DNA of 35,893 nt from Methylibium sp. (GTDB taxonomy: Bacteria > Pseudomonadota > Gammaproteobacteria > Burkholderiales > Burkholderiaceae_C), in the NCBI GenBank assembly GCA_013824165.1, contig PNNH01000074.1:1-35893 (forward strand). The letters are read 5' to 3'. The notes under the pieces are model-generated. The model searched no databases and was not told the origin of the DNA. It saw nothing but the letters and a program-made list of their open reading frames with translations. Both the position numbers and the translations under genes were made by a program. Of the stretch, positions 8,701-15,631 are shown piece by piece. The first letter of the stretch is position 1. Each line of letters begins with the position of its first letter.

Positions 8701-8779
8701 CGGCCCAATGGGTGGCCTGCGGGACTACATCAAGGCATGGGATAAGGTCGAGCCGACTTGTACCGCTGCTGGTCGTTGA
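5705..8779 (+). CDS. MFS-like membrane domain fused to a spermidine-synthase-like domain
   Basis: This protein has 1024 residues. About residues 20-480 form a polytopic membrane region of roughly 11-12 helices in two halves, each resembling the MFS-like part of fused MFS/spermidine synthase proteins. Residues of about 570-780 form a Rossmann domain of the SpeE type: GWGSGLSTH in the place of the nucleotide-binding glycine loop, EIEHAMWEGA after it, and DVLISEPSNPWVSGVASLFTKEFY as the signature loop. The remaining 240 or so residues are helical and unassigned. The canonical SpeE GGGDG loop is altered, so polyamine synthesis is doubtful; a small-molecule or protein-modifying transferase is possible. 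It lies between two pilin genes, the spot where pilin-modifying enzymes are often encoded. The sequence looks less GC-rich than its neighbours, suggesting a mobile or fast-evolving locus. Confidence 0.8.
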   Translation: MSTHSFPASHSVPSPQRTVVPMLNALFVLSGFSALIYQSIWSQYLGLVLGHAAYAQTLVLMMFMGGMALGSWLVSRFSLRFSRLIGIYAVVEALIAIAGAGFHPLFLAYSEFSQSLVLPALKDTGWATAWQWGSAATLIAPQTVLLGATFPLIASGILRFGVARDGEVLGMLYFTNSIGAAVGVLVATFVLLPLWGMAGALWAAAAINAVLAMSTAWLSASSGEARWHSSSISSDTSSLHGSTSVAGAGTSRTELRRLAVLLLSATFFSSAASFAYEIGWVRLLNQALGTTLHGFELMLAAFIAGLALGGLWVRRRAAAVQDVARYAGYVQIAMGASALVSVPVLASSFSWVAWIMGALAPSEQGYLLYSLATAVIAILVMVPAAFFAGMTLPLFTTALLRKGAGERAIGQIYAANTLGAIVGVLAAVHLLMPMLGVSLSIVVAATADVLIGIALLRGVSPRRWTPPVLLAALAAALLLAAVVRIGLPDRAHQASGVFRHGQLNSSAKELLYYKDGATASISVAQTGRQLSVATNGKPDAGLTRMGDEPTTDEVTMLMLGSLPLALHPNPERIALVGWGSGLSTHTVLGSSVPKQVDTIEIEHAMWEGAKLFNERNWRAYEDPRSKVHFEDARRFLGAGVEPYDVLISEPSNPWVSGVASLFTKEFYAIAKRHLKDDGLLIQWIHLYEMSDALLAEMVGALLVEFPNSEVYLTNFADVIVVGAKGKLGEVSAEPWRHAQLANELRRVGLNGVDDLKVRRIGGPASLKTFVQRYGAEPHSDFHPTVALAAPAKRFERQRAALLPQLVAQGMPVLNVLECRHPLPAAAKVTPDPFGQMARLHVDAIEAANTLLGKQSTAELYRRNSELAETVTMLLAFRRGLLPLDPVALREQLGVLAGSTLGLLDADVQKGLWNVADWQRAAPGLTSNHLAQIELYSAIASADWGKAAAKARLLLSPEGGNASARLREQYLVLGMLAAMGNGEQDAVSNWEHDFGKQLPRGPMGGLRDYIKAWDKVEPTCTAAGR

Positions 8780-8940
8780 CGACCCTTCACCAATTACAGT
8801 GCATCTGTGGTTTGGTTTCAGGCAGGTATTGAGCCACTCAATTGCCGTGGGCCAGCCATTTGATGATTCTGGGAGCGGCCTCTTTAATGGCCGTTCACTA
8901 CAGGGCTATTCCATTCAATGAGTTTTCCCGAGAGGCTCCG

Positions 8941-9375
8941 ATGAGCTTGCAACACCGCGGCTTCACGCTGCTTGAGTTGCTGATCGCCTGCGTCGTGCTG
9001 GCAGTACTCGCGGCTGTCGCCATCCCCAGCTACACCTCCTATACCGCCAAAGCTCGCCTCAGCGAAGCGCTCGGCATGGCTGTTCCCGCACAGATGGCTT
9101 TGGGTGAGGCCTGCGCGGGCAACTTTCTTGACGGTGCTGACAACGCCAAGCTGTCGCTGCCGGTTGCCACAGGCTTCCAGACTTCCAAAGTGGTCAGCAG
9201 CATCGAAGCCAAAGGAACTTCGGCCACCGAGGCCAGCATCAAGATCGTGCTGAAGTCTTTCGGCAGCGTCCAGTCGGGCGATGAAATCTTGATCGACGGG
9301 GCCTGCAGCGCGGCAGGCATCGCCTGGTCGCGCGCCAGGGGTTCGAGAGCCGAGCTGTCACAGCTCTTGCCTTAA
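8941..9375 (+). CDS. Second type IV pilin-like protein
   Basis: The ATG at 8941 has AGAGG at 8931-8935 and gives a short leader MSLQHRG followed by FTLLELLIACVVLAVLAAVAIP, the N-terminal pilin helix with Glu5. The precursor is 144 residues. A pair of cysteines (GEAC and DGAC) is placed to close a C-terminal disulfide loop. The helix itself has an extra cysteine (LLIAC). Its length and organisation match the PilA-like major pilin at 5169, but the leader is shorter and the rest is diverged. It could be an alternative major pilin or a pilin specialised for adhesion or DNA uptake. It is separated from the MFS/SpeE fusion by 161 bp and I see no clear sigma-54 promoter there, so read-through from upstream is possible. 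Confidence 0.88.
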   Translation: MSLQHRGFTLLELLIACVVLAVLAAVAIPSYTSYTAKARLSEALGMAVPAQMALGEACAGNFLDGADNAKLSLPVATGFQTSKVVSSIEAKGTSATEASIKIVLKSFGSVQSGDEILIDGACSAAGIAWSRARGSRAELSQLLP

Positions 9376-9417
9376 TGCGGCGGCGGCAGCCGCAAAGCCT
9401 GCGCATAATGCAGCGCC
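9366..9417. repeat. Direct repeat copy 1 (left of the nucleotidyltransferase gene)
   Basis: This 52-nt unit begins inside the last codons of the second pilin gene. It matches 10787-10838 at a constant offset of 1421 bp: CTTGCC, 7 variable nt, a 31-nt core (9379-9409, one mismatch), 3 variable nt and GCGCC. The core ends GCCTGCGCATAAT. Copy 2 is followed by the ATG of the DUF2242 gene; copy 1 has CTG at the same place. Confidence 0.75.
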
Positions 9418-9473
9418 CTGACCGCGAGTCGAAAGTGCCCGACGCCCTCGCCGTTGGCCGATCACGCAGGGCG

Positions 9474-10571
9474 TCAGCGCGTGAATCGTCGTTTCACAAC
9501 AGGCGCGCTCGGTGTCGGCTCTTCCGGGCCAGCGTCTGGATTGGTTGGGTCGTAGCCTCGCTCCGTGGCCCAAGCGTCGAAAATGTCGCGCAACTCGGGC
9601 GGCAGATCGAGCACAAAGTCTATATCCAAGGGGTAGACGTCCAGCAGGAAGTGGCGGCAGGCGTCGAGCAGCACCTCGCCCTGGCGTTTGTCCTTTGGCT
9701 TCTTGGAGTCGCGCCGGGCCGGCTTGCTCGCCAACCATAGCTTGTGCACGGCCATCCAGCGTGGATCGGGCACGTAGACCGGGCAGGCGCGGCGACGCAC
9801 CGTGGCCACGACAAAGGCCACCGGACGGCCGTTCAGTAGCCACTCCTGCTCGGTCAGCGAATACATCGGCTCGAATGTTTCTTCCTTGGGCAGCGGCGCC
9901 AAGCTCGGAGCTGCCAGCAGCTCGACCTCGTAGCCTGCGCCATTCACCGCCTGGTACTTCTTCTTCTCATTGATCCGATACGAGGAGTCCACGCCTTGCA
10001 GCACCTGCAGCAGCGTTCGGCGCCGTTCGTTCGCAGTGGTGACCAGCGAGACTTTTGTGCCACGGCACCAGGCCAGGTCGAAGTCCTCGGTTTCCTCGTT
10101 GCCCGCAGGGAACTTGGCGCCGCAAAGCAACTCGTAGGCGCAGAAAGCGTTGGTCCCCACCACCAGCACGTCTTGACGCAGCACGCCCTCGATGTCGAGC
10201 GCGCGCAACAACTCACCCTGGCGGTCCGCGAGCACCGGCAGCCGTAGATTGCGGTACAGGCCCGCCCGCTCGTTGATCAGCTGGTCTGCAGCTTCAACCC
10301 GCTTCTTCAGCGCATCCTTCTCGCGATGAAACTGCTCGTACTCCGCTTCCGTTTCCGCTGATCGTGCGCCACCGGTGGTCCCTACCGAGCTTGAATTGAG
10401 CTTCACGCCCAAGTACTCGACGCCACCGACCGTCTTCCAGTACATGGAAACGGGGAGCCGAGCCAGCTGCTGGCGAGCATCCAGCCATTGCTCGTAGGCC
10501 GTCTCCAGATTGGCGACCACCCGACCAGAATCGGCCGAGAAGGGGATGAAGTCAGACTTCTTGTAGATCAT
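9474..10571 (-). CDS. Nucleotidyltransferase-fold protein, GSU2403 / NTP_transf_8 type
   Basis: This 365-residue protein matches the overall layout of the GSU2403 family. An N-terminal alpha-helical part (about 1-130, with a charged coiled segment EYEQFHREKDALKKRVEAADQL) precedes a nucleotidyltransferase-like core. In the core, VVGTNAFCAYE (137-147) is in the position of the helical substrate-binding turn and TEDFDLAW (161-168) supplies a D-x-D metal pair (D163, D165). The C-terminal part (RWMAVHKLWLASKPARR) resembles the usual helical lid. The real substrate of this family is not established. The gene is alone on the reverse strand, transcribed toward the pilin genes, and bracketed by a direct repeat, which suggests recent insertion. 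An accessory (for example defence or toxin-like) role is possible but not shown. Confidence 0.8.
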   Translation of the reverse strand: MIYKKSDFIPFSADSGRVVANLETAYEQWLDARQQLARLPVSMYWKTVGGVEYLGVKLNSSSVGTTGGARSAETEAEYEQFHREKDALKKRVEAADQLINERAGLYRNLRLPVLADRQGELLRALDIEGVLRQDVLVVGTNAFCAYELLCGAKFPAGNEETEDFDLAWCRGTKVSLVTTANERRRTLLQVLQGVDSSYRINEKKKYQAVNGAGYEVELLAAPSLAPLPKEETFEPMYSLTEQEWLLNGRPVAFVVATVRRRACPVYVPDPRWMAVHKLWLASKPARRDSKKPKDKRQGEVLLDACRHFLLDVYPLDIDFVLDLPPELRDIFDAWATERGYDPTNPDAGPEEPTPSAPVVKRRFTR

Positions 10572-10592
10572 AAGTGCTTGATACTACGATGT

Positions 10593-10632
10593 TTTCCCCA
10601 CTTGTGCGGCAAATTGTGCGCGAATGGGGAAA
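10593..10632. promoter_or_regulatory. Inverted repeat upstream of the nucleotidyltransferase gene
   Basis: TTTCCCCA (10593-10600) and TGGGGAAA (10625-10632) are separated by 24 nt holding two TTGTGCG-type half-repeats. The site begins about 20 bp upstream of the reverse-strand start codon and could be its operator or a structured leader. Confidence 0.35.
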
Positions 10633-10786
10633 CACCTCGGCCGGGCACGCGTGCTGGACAATTCTTGCACCTTGCGGGCTGCCCGCTTGTACTGCGCGCC
10701 CAACAGGAAAGGTTCCCGCCCAATCTTCGACCGAGACAAAGCGGCAGGTCGCGCATAGCGGGTTGGGGCGGCGAGTCGACGCTGCG

Positions 10787-10838
10787 CTTGCCCTGCTGAG
10801 GCGGCGGCCGCCGCAAAGCCTGCGCATAATCCCGCGCC
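10787..10838. repeat. Direct repeat copy 2, promoter-proximal to the DUF2242 gene
   Basis: This is the partner of 9366-9417, with a 31-nt core at 10800-10830 (30 of 31 identical). The core ends with CATAAT (10825-10830), a good -10 hexamer, only 8 nt before the ATG at 10839. If it acts as a promoter, the mRNA would be nearly leaderless. A fitting -35 is not evident at 17 nt spacing. Confidence 0.7.
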
Positions 10839-11492
10839 ATGGCCGCTCTCCGACCGATTCCGACAACACCCTTGCCGCGGGCTGAGCGCCCCTGTGGTGT
10901 TTCTGAACTCAGCGCAGGTGCTCGTTTCTTGCGAGGGCCTGCTTTCGCACTGGCCTGCTGCCTGAGTCTGGCCGCTTGCAGCAGCATCACCGCACCGCTG
11001 CACAAGACCACATCCCAGCAGCGCCAGGTCTACCAGAACGAGCGCTTCCAGTCCGACGAGACGTTCTCGCGCCTGTTCGACGCCAAGGTAGACGCCACTT
11101 GCGAGGCCGCCCGGCGCGCGCTACTGAGCCAGGGCTATGTGATCACCCGCGCCGAAGCCGGCGTGGTGAACGGTGCCAAGCGCTTTCAGCCCGAGGGCGA
11201 GGTTCATGTGGAGATTGCCTTCAACGTGGTTTGCGTGCCCGAAGGCAAGGCCAGCGCCTTGTCCACCGCATTCGTGTCTGCACAGCAGGACCGTTATGCG
11301 GTGAAGAAGAGCACCAATGCCACCAGCATCGGCGTCAGTGCCATCGGCTCGATCTCGGTGCCGCTGTCCTCCACCCAAGAATCGCTGGTCAAGGTGGCGT
11401 CGGAGACCATACCGGCCGGCGAGTTCTACGACCGTTTCTTCGCATTGATGCAGCGCCTGCTGGCTGAATCGAGCAGCACGGCCGAGCGCTGA
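10839..11492 (+). CDS. DUF2242-family lipoprotein
   Basis: This protein of 217 residues has a signal peptide ending in the lipobox LSLAAC, then SS, so the mature protein should be anchored by a lipidated cysteine. A long unusual n-region of about 30 residues comes before the hydrophobic core. The true start may therefore be an internal TTG (LRGPAFALACC), although the ATG at 10839 is the only ATG. The mature part (ERFQSDETFSRLFDAKVDATCEAARRALLSQGYVITRA, then VKVASETIPAGEFYDRFF near the end) matches the DUF2242 family of Burkholderiales, whose function is unknown. The conserved tract AVKKSTNATSIGVSAIGSIS is also typical. The helicase gene follows 40 bp downstream and may be co-transcribed. Confidence 0.82.
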   Translation: MAALRPIPTTPLPRAERPCGVSELSAGARFLRGPAFALACCLSLAACSSITAPLHKTTSQQRQVYQNERFQSDETFSRLFDAKVDATCEAARRALLSQGYVITRAEAGVVNGAKRFQPEGEVHVEIAFNVVCVPEGKASALSTAFVSAQQDRYAVKKSTNATSIGVSAIGSISVPLSSTQESLVKVASETIPAGEFYDRFFALMQRLLAESSSTAER

Positions 11493-11532
11493 AACAGCAG
11501 CCGCGACGCTGCACTGAACCCCCTGAGGATTG

Positions 11533-13812
11533 ATGACCGACACGACCCCGGCAGCGCTCGCAGCGGCACAGCAGCCTGAGCCCATACCCGCAAAATCTGC
11601 CGCTTCGGCCTTCTCGCTGCCGAATCCTCAGCACCTCAAACGCTTGCCAGACACGCTCACCGCTGAGCAGTGGTCGCGCATCCGGCAGGCCGCCTACCAG
11701 CTGCCTCAGGTCCTGAGTCCGAACGACCTGGGCGACCCGGCCAGCGCGGCGCTGCAGCTGGAGAAGCTGGGCCTGATCCAGATCCAGAAAGCGGTGGCGG
11801 GCTCGCGACCCAGCCGCTGGATCGCACCCGGGCTGATTGCCGTCGCACTGGCGCACCTGGATGCGGTGGGCACCGCCCCGACGGTGCGGGCGCTGATGCA
11901 GCGCCGCAGCAGCCTGCTCGACAGTCTCGGCCTCAGCCGGGACGGCGTGAGCTGGCATCGGCTCTGCCACCAAAGCTTGCAGCTGCCCCAGCCCGGCTGG
12001 CAGATTGCGCTGGCTTTCCAGGTCGAACTGCCGGATGCCACGCCCATCTGGACTTTCTACCGCGATGGCGATCTCGCCGCGCTGGAGCAAGCCCTAGGGC
12101 CCGCGCCTGCCTGCGCGCATGCCGCAGCTTTGCAGTCCCATCTGGAAGCCTTGCTGGAGCGCAGTGTGAGCGGCCATGAGCCGCATCTCGATTCGCTGTT
12201 GCCGCGCCTGCAGGCCGAATGCGCCACCCCCCAGCCGCTGCCGGCCTTGCTGGCGGCCTGTACCCGCGCGCAAGACCGCTGGGAGCACCAAGTGGCCGAG
12301 CTCGACACGCTGGAACGCCTGAACACCGAGCTGGCTTTCCAGGGCTACCCCGATAGCTTCGAGACCGCGCGCCATATGCAGCGCTCGGTCACGCTGTACG
12401 TCGGCCCGCCCAACAGCGGCAAGACGCACGCCGCCTTCGATCGCCTGGCGCAGGCGCATGCCGGTGCCTATCTGGCACCGCTGCGCCTGCTGGCGCTGGA
12501 AGGCCGCGACCGGCTGGTCGGGCGCGGCGTGGCCTGCTCGCTGCTGACTGGCGAGGAGAACGTGCCGGCCGAAGACGCCCGCGTTGTCTCCAGCACCATC
12601 GAGATGGTCGATACCGGCAAGCCCATCGACGTGGCGGTGATCGACGAAGCGCAGATGCTGTTCGACGGCTACCGCGGCTGGGCCTGGACACAGGCCATCG
12701 TCGGCGTGCCGGCGGACGAGCTGATCATCATCTGCTCTTCCTATGCCGTACCCGCGATCGAGAACCTGCTGGGGCTGGCGGGCGAGCGCTGCACCGTGCG
12801 CCACTTCGAGCGCAAGCAGGAGGTGCAGTTACTGCCCGCGCCGCTGCCGATTGCAGCGCTGAAGAAGGGCGATGCGGTGGTGGCCTTCAGCCGCCGCGAT
12901 GTGCTGATGCTGCGCGACCAGGTGGCCGCTGCCGGCCATGCGGTGGCCGTGATCTATGGTGCCTTGCCGCCTGAGGTGCGCCGGCGCGAGGCCGAGCGTT
13001 TTGCAAGCGGCGAAGCCACCATCCTGGTGGCCACCGACGCGATCGGCATGGGCCTGAACCTGCCTATCCGGCGCGTGCTGTTCAGCACCCTGACCAAGTT
13101 CGACGGCACGAGCGACCGGCCGCTGAGCGTCTCCGAGGTGCACCAGATCGCCGGGCGGGCCGGCCGTTTCGGCATGCACGACGAGGGCTTTGTCGGCGTG
13201 CTGCGGGAAGCCGAAGTCTCCGCCGCACGCCTGCTGCGCGAGCTGCTGCCCAAGAACCCGCGCGCGCCGCGGGACTTCAAGGCCGCGGTAGCGCCCAACT
13301 GGTGGCATGTGCAGACGATTGCCAGCCGGCTGGGACTCTCGAAGCTGCGCGCCGTGCTGGGCGTGTTCGTCGAGCAGCTGCGGCTGGACGATGCGCACTT
13401 CGCCGTGGCCGAGCTCGAGCAGATGTTGGAGCTCTCCGAGGCGCTGGATCAGACAGCCGGCTCGCTGCCGCTCAAGCAGCGCTTCATCTATGCCCAGGCA
13501 CCGGTGGACACGCGCCTGCCGGCCCTGCTGCAGGAATATCTGGATTGGGCTGCTCAGCATGCACGCCAGGGCAAGGCAGGCCATCCCTGGTTTCTGGATG
13601 CAGTCGATGGCCACAGCCGGCTCGACCAGATGGAACAGGCCTTGCGCTGCTGCACCTTGTGGCTGTGGCTGGACCTGCGCTTTCCCGGCGTCTACGGCCA
13701 TGTGGAAGAGGTGATCGATCTGCGCAGCCGGCTCAACGAAGGCATCGAGCGTCAGCTCAAGGGCAAGCGACCTTTGTGGCAATCGCGCGGCCGGGCTGGA
13801 AGACGCGGCTAG
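11533..13812 (+). CDS. Suv3-like ATP-dependent RNA helicase
   Basis: The ATG at 11533 is used; a TTG directly before it is too close to the GAGG at 11525-11528. The 759-residue protein has an N-terminal helical region of about 280 residues. Two RecA-like lobes follow: Walker A GPPNSGKTH (about 291-299), Walker B IDEAQ (about 370), and motif VI HQIAGRAGRFG (about 537-547). The C-terminal part (about 590-750) is like the Suv3 C-terminal domain. The order, the DEAQ box and the VGPPNSGKT loop are typical of Suv3, the helicase of the mitochondrial RNA degradosome, which unwinds RNA 3'-5'. Bacterial homologues occur in Proteobacteria but their role is not well known. No nuclease gene lies beside it. 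Confidence 0.85.
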   Translation: MTDTTPAALAAAQQPEPIPAKSAASAFSLPNPQHLKRLPDTLTAEQWSRIRQAAYQLPQVLSPNDLGDPASAALQLEKLGLIQIQKAVAGSRPSRWIAPGLIAVALAHLDAVGTAPTVRALMQRRSSLLDSLGLSRDGVSWHRLCHQSLQLPQPGWQIALAFQVELPDATPIWTFYRDGDLAALEQALGPAPACAHAAALQSHLEALLERSVSGHEPHLDSLLPRLQAECATPQPLPALLAACTRAQDRWEHQVAELDTLERLNTELAFQGYPDSFETARHMQRSVTLYVGPPNSGKTHAAFDRLAQAHAGAYLAPLRLLALEGRDRLVGRGVACSLLTGEENVPAEDARVVSSTIEMVDTGKPIDVAVIDEAQMLFDGYRGWAWTQAIVGVPADELIIICSSYAVPAIENLLGLAGERCTVRHFERKQEVQLLPAPLPIAALKKGDAVVAFSRRDVLMLRDQVAAAGHAVAVIYGALPPEVRRREAERFASGEATILVATDAIGMGLNLPIRRVLFSTLTKFDGTSDRPLSVSEVHQIAGRAGRFGMHDEGFVGVLREAEVSAARLLRELLPKNPRAPRDFKAAVAPNWWHVQTIASRLGLSKLRAVLGVFVEQLRLDDAHFAVAELEQMLELSEALDQTAGSLPLKQRFIYAQAPVDTRLPALLQEYLDWAAQHARQGKAGHPWFLDAVDGHSRLDQMEQALRCCTLWLWLDLRFPGVYGHVEEVIDLRSRLNEGIERQLKGKRPLWQSRGRAGRRG

Positions 13813-13848
13813 GCTGTAGAAGGCCCGGGCGCTCTCCCTAGCTTGGAG

Positions 13849-13874
13849 CATGGCCCGCCTTGGCAGGGGCCATG
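13849..13874 (+). terminator. Hairpin after the helicase gene
   Basis: CATGGCCC (13849-13856) pairs with GGGCCATG (13867-13874) around a 10-nt loop, followed by TCTTGCCCT. It lies 36 bp after the helicase stop and 44 bp before the next ATG. It could terminate or attenuate read-through. The T-tract is poor. Confidence 0.45.
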
Positions 13875-13918
13875 TCTTGCCCTAAGGTGCCTGATCCCTT
13901 GAGGACGGAGCCCGCACC

Positions 13919-15631
13919 ATGCCAGACGCAGCCGACATCCTGTGGTTCAAGCGCCAGTTCCAGGACCGCATCGCCCCAGCGCTCGCGGGCGGCCCGCTGA
14001 AGGTGGACATGATCGCCGCCATCGCCTGCCAGGAAACCGGCCACATCTGGCCTTTGCTGCGCCGGAAGTCCTTATCGACGGCACGCATCCTGGCGCTGTG
14101 CGTTGGCGACACGCTGGATGCCGACAAGGGCCGCGCTGCCTTTCCGCGCAACAAGAGCGATCTGCTGGCGCGACCCGACGGCGCGCAGATGTTCGAGATT
14201 GCTCGCCAGGCCCTGGTCGACATGGCTGCGTATGTTCCGGGTTATGCGGGCGTGGCGGCGCGGCCGAACAAGTTCTGCCATGGCTTCGGCCTGTTCCAGC
14301 GCGACCTGCAGTTCTTCCTGGACGACCCGGACTATTTCCTGGAGCGCCGCTACGAGCGCTTTGAAGACACGCTGGCTCTGTGCATCGCGGAACTGCAACG
14401 TGGCCTGCGCAAGCTGGGCCTGCAAGACCGTGCCGCACTGAGCGACCTCGAACTCGCCGCCGTCGGCATCGCCTACAACACCGGCGGCTACCGGCCGTCC
14501 AAGGGGCTGAAGCAGGGCCACTTCAACGGCAGTCAGTACTACGGCGAAGCCTTGTTCGACTATCTGCGCCTGGCGCACACGGTGGCCCTGCCCAGCGAAG
14601 AACCCAGCCTGGTGCTGCCGCCGCCGGGCGAAGCCATCGTGCCGCCACCAACACCGCTTTCAGCCACCGGCCGCCGCATGAAGGTCAAGACGCAGGACAG
14701 CATGCTGCGGCTGCGCAGTGCGCCCGAGATCAGCAGCCCGGCCACCGCCAACGTGATTGCCCACATGCCGGACGGCCACCCGGTACGCGCGGTTGGCGGC
14801 AAGGCGATCAATGGCTTTCTTGAGATCGAAACCAGCCTGCAAGGCGCGCTGCTGCACGGCTATGCATCGACCAAGCTGCTGGTGCCAGCCCCAAGCGCTG
14901 AGCCCGACAGCCTCGAACCCTTGGTGCCGGCGCCGGCACTGCCCACCGAGGGCATCGTCGCGGCCTACATGCCGCGCAAGGCGGGTCGCATCACGCGCCG
15001 CAGCGAAGCGGCCGGGCCCCATTCACTCAATGAGGCCGGCCAGCCTGGCAGGCGAGGCGGCAGTGCCGCCGAGCTGCGGCAGGAACTGGCCGACATCGCC
15101 GACTGGCTGGCCGTCGACACGCCGGAACATCTGCGCTACCAGCCACGCGCCGGGCTGACCTTCTGCAACATCTACGCGCACGATTACTGCCATCTCGCCG
15201 GCGCCTACCTGCCGCGCGTCTGGTGGTCCGCGCCAGCCCTGCTGACGCTGGACCGTGGCCTGGCTGTCAGCCCACTGATCGGCGACACCCTCAACGAAGT
15301 GCGCGCCAACGATCTGTTTCGCTGGCTGCGCGACCACGGCCCACGCTTCGGCTGGCGGCGCACCGGCACCCTGGGCAAACTGCAGCAAGCGGCCAACCAG
15401 GGAGCAGTGGCCTTGATCGTGGCGCGTCGCAAGGAAGACGGTAGATCCGGCCACATCGTGGCCGTCGTGCCGGAAACCGAGGACTGGCGCGCCCGCCGCG
15501 ATGCCAGCGGTGAGGTGACTTCCCCTTTGCAGAGCCAGGCCGGCGCCAGCAATTTCCGCTACGGCCATGGCCGCCCGCGCTGGTGGCTGGGCGACGAGTT
15601 TGCTGAGAGCGCGTACTGGATTCACGCCTGA
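13919..15631 (+). CDS. Putative bifunctional peptidoglycan hydrolase (SLT-like + SH3-like + cysteine hydrolase-like)
   Basis: This 570-residue protein is not a gene I can name. Residues 30-220 resemble a lytic-transglycosylase fold: ACQETGH with candidate catalytic E39, HGFGLFQ (121-127) in the place of the GxxQ motif, and GIAYNTGG (183-190) in the place of AYNxG. Residues of about 252-322 look like a bacterial SH3 domain (SMLRLRSAPE, then HGYASTKLL). Residues of about 385-570 look like an NlpC/P60- or CHAP-like amidase, with candidate nucleophile C416 in FCNIYAHD and H512 in SGHIVAVVPE, ending in a tract rich in aromatic residues (FRYGHGRPRWWLGDEF). No signal peptide or membrane segment is seen, so export would need another route such as a contractile system or lysis. 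Domain calls are from motif order and are inference. Confidence 0.65.
   Translation: MPDAADILWFKRQFQDRIAPALAGGPLKVDMIAAIACQETGHIWPLLRRKSLSTARILALCVGDTLDADKGRAAFPRNKSDLLARPDGAQMFEIARQALVDMAAYVPGYAGVAARPNKFCHGFGLFQRDLQFFLDDPDYFLERRYERFEDTLALCIAELQRGLRKLGLQDRAALSDLELAAVGIAYNTGGYRPSKGLKQGHFNGSQYYGEALFDYLRLAHTVALPSEEPSLVLPPPGEAIVPPPTPLSATGRRMKVKTQDSMLRLRSAPEISSPATANVIAHMPDGHPVRAVGGKAINGFLEIETSLQGALLHGYASTKLLVPAPSAEPDSLEPLVPAPALPTEGIVAAYMPRKAGRITRRSEAAGPHSLNEAGQPGRRGGSAAELRQELADIADWLAVDTPEHLRYQPRAGLTFCNIYAHDYCHLAGAYLPRVWWSAPALLTLDRGLAVSPLIGDTLNEVRANDLFRWLRDHGPRFGWRRTGTLGKLQQAANQGAVALIVARRKEDGRSGHIVAVVPETEDWRARRDASGEVTSPLQSQAGASNFRYGHGRPRWWLGDEFAESAYWIHA

Noticed and set aside
9375-9973. Plus-strand ORFs over the 3' end of the nucleotidyltransferase gene
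   Set aside because: No ribosome-binding site and no domain; they are opposite a gene with a coherent protein family match.
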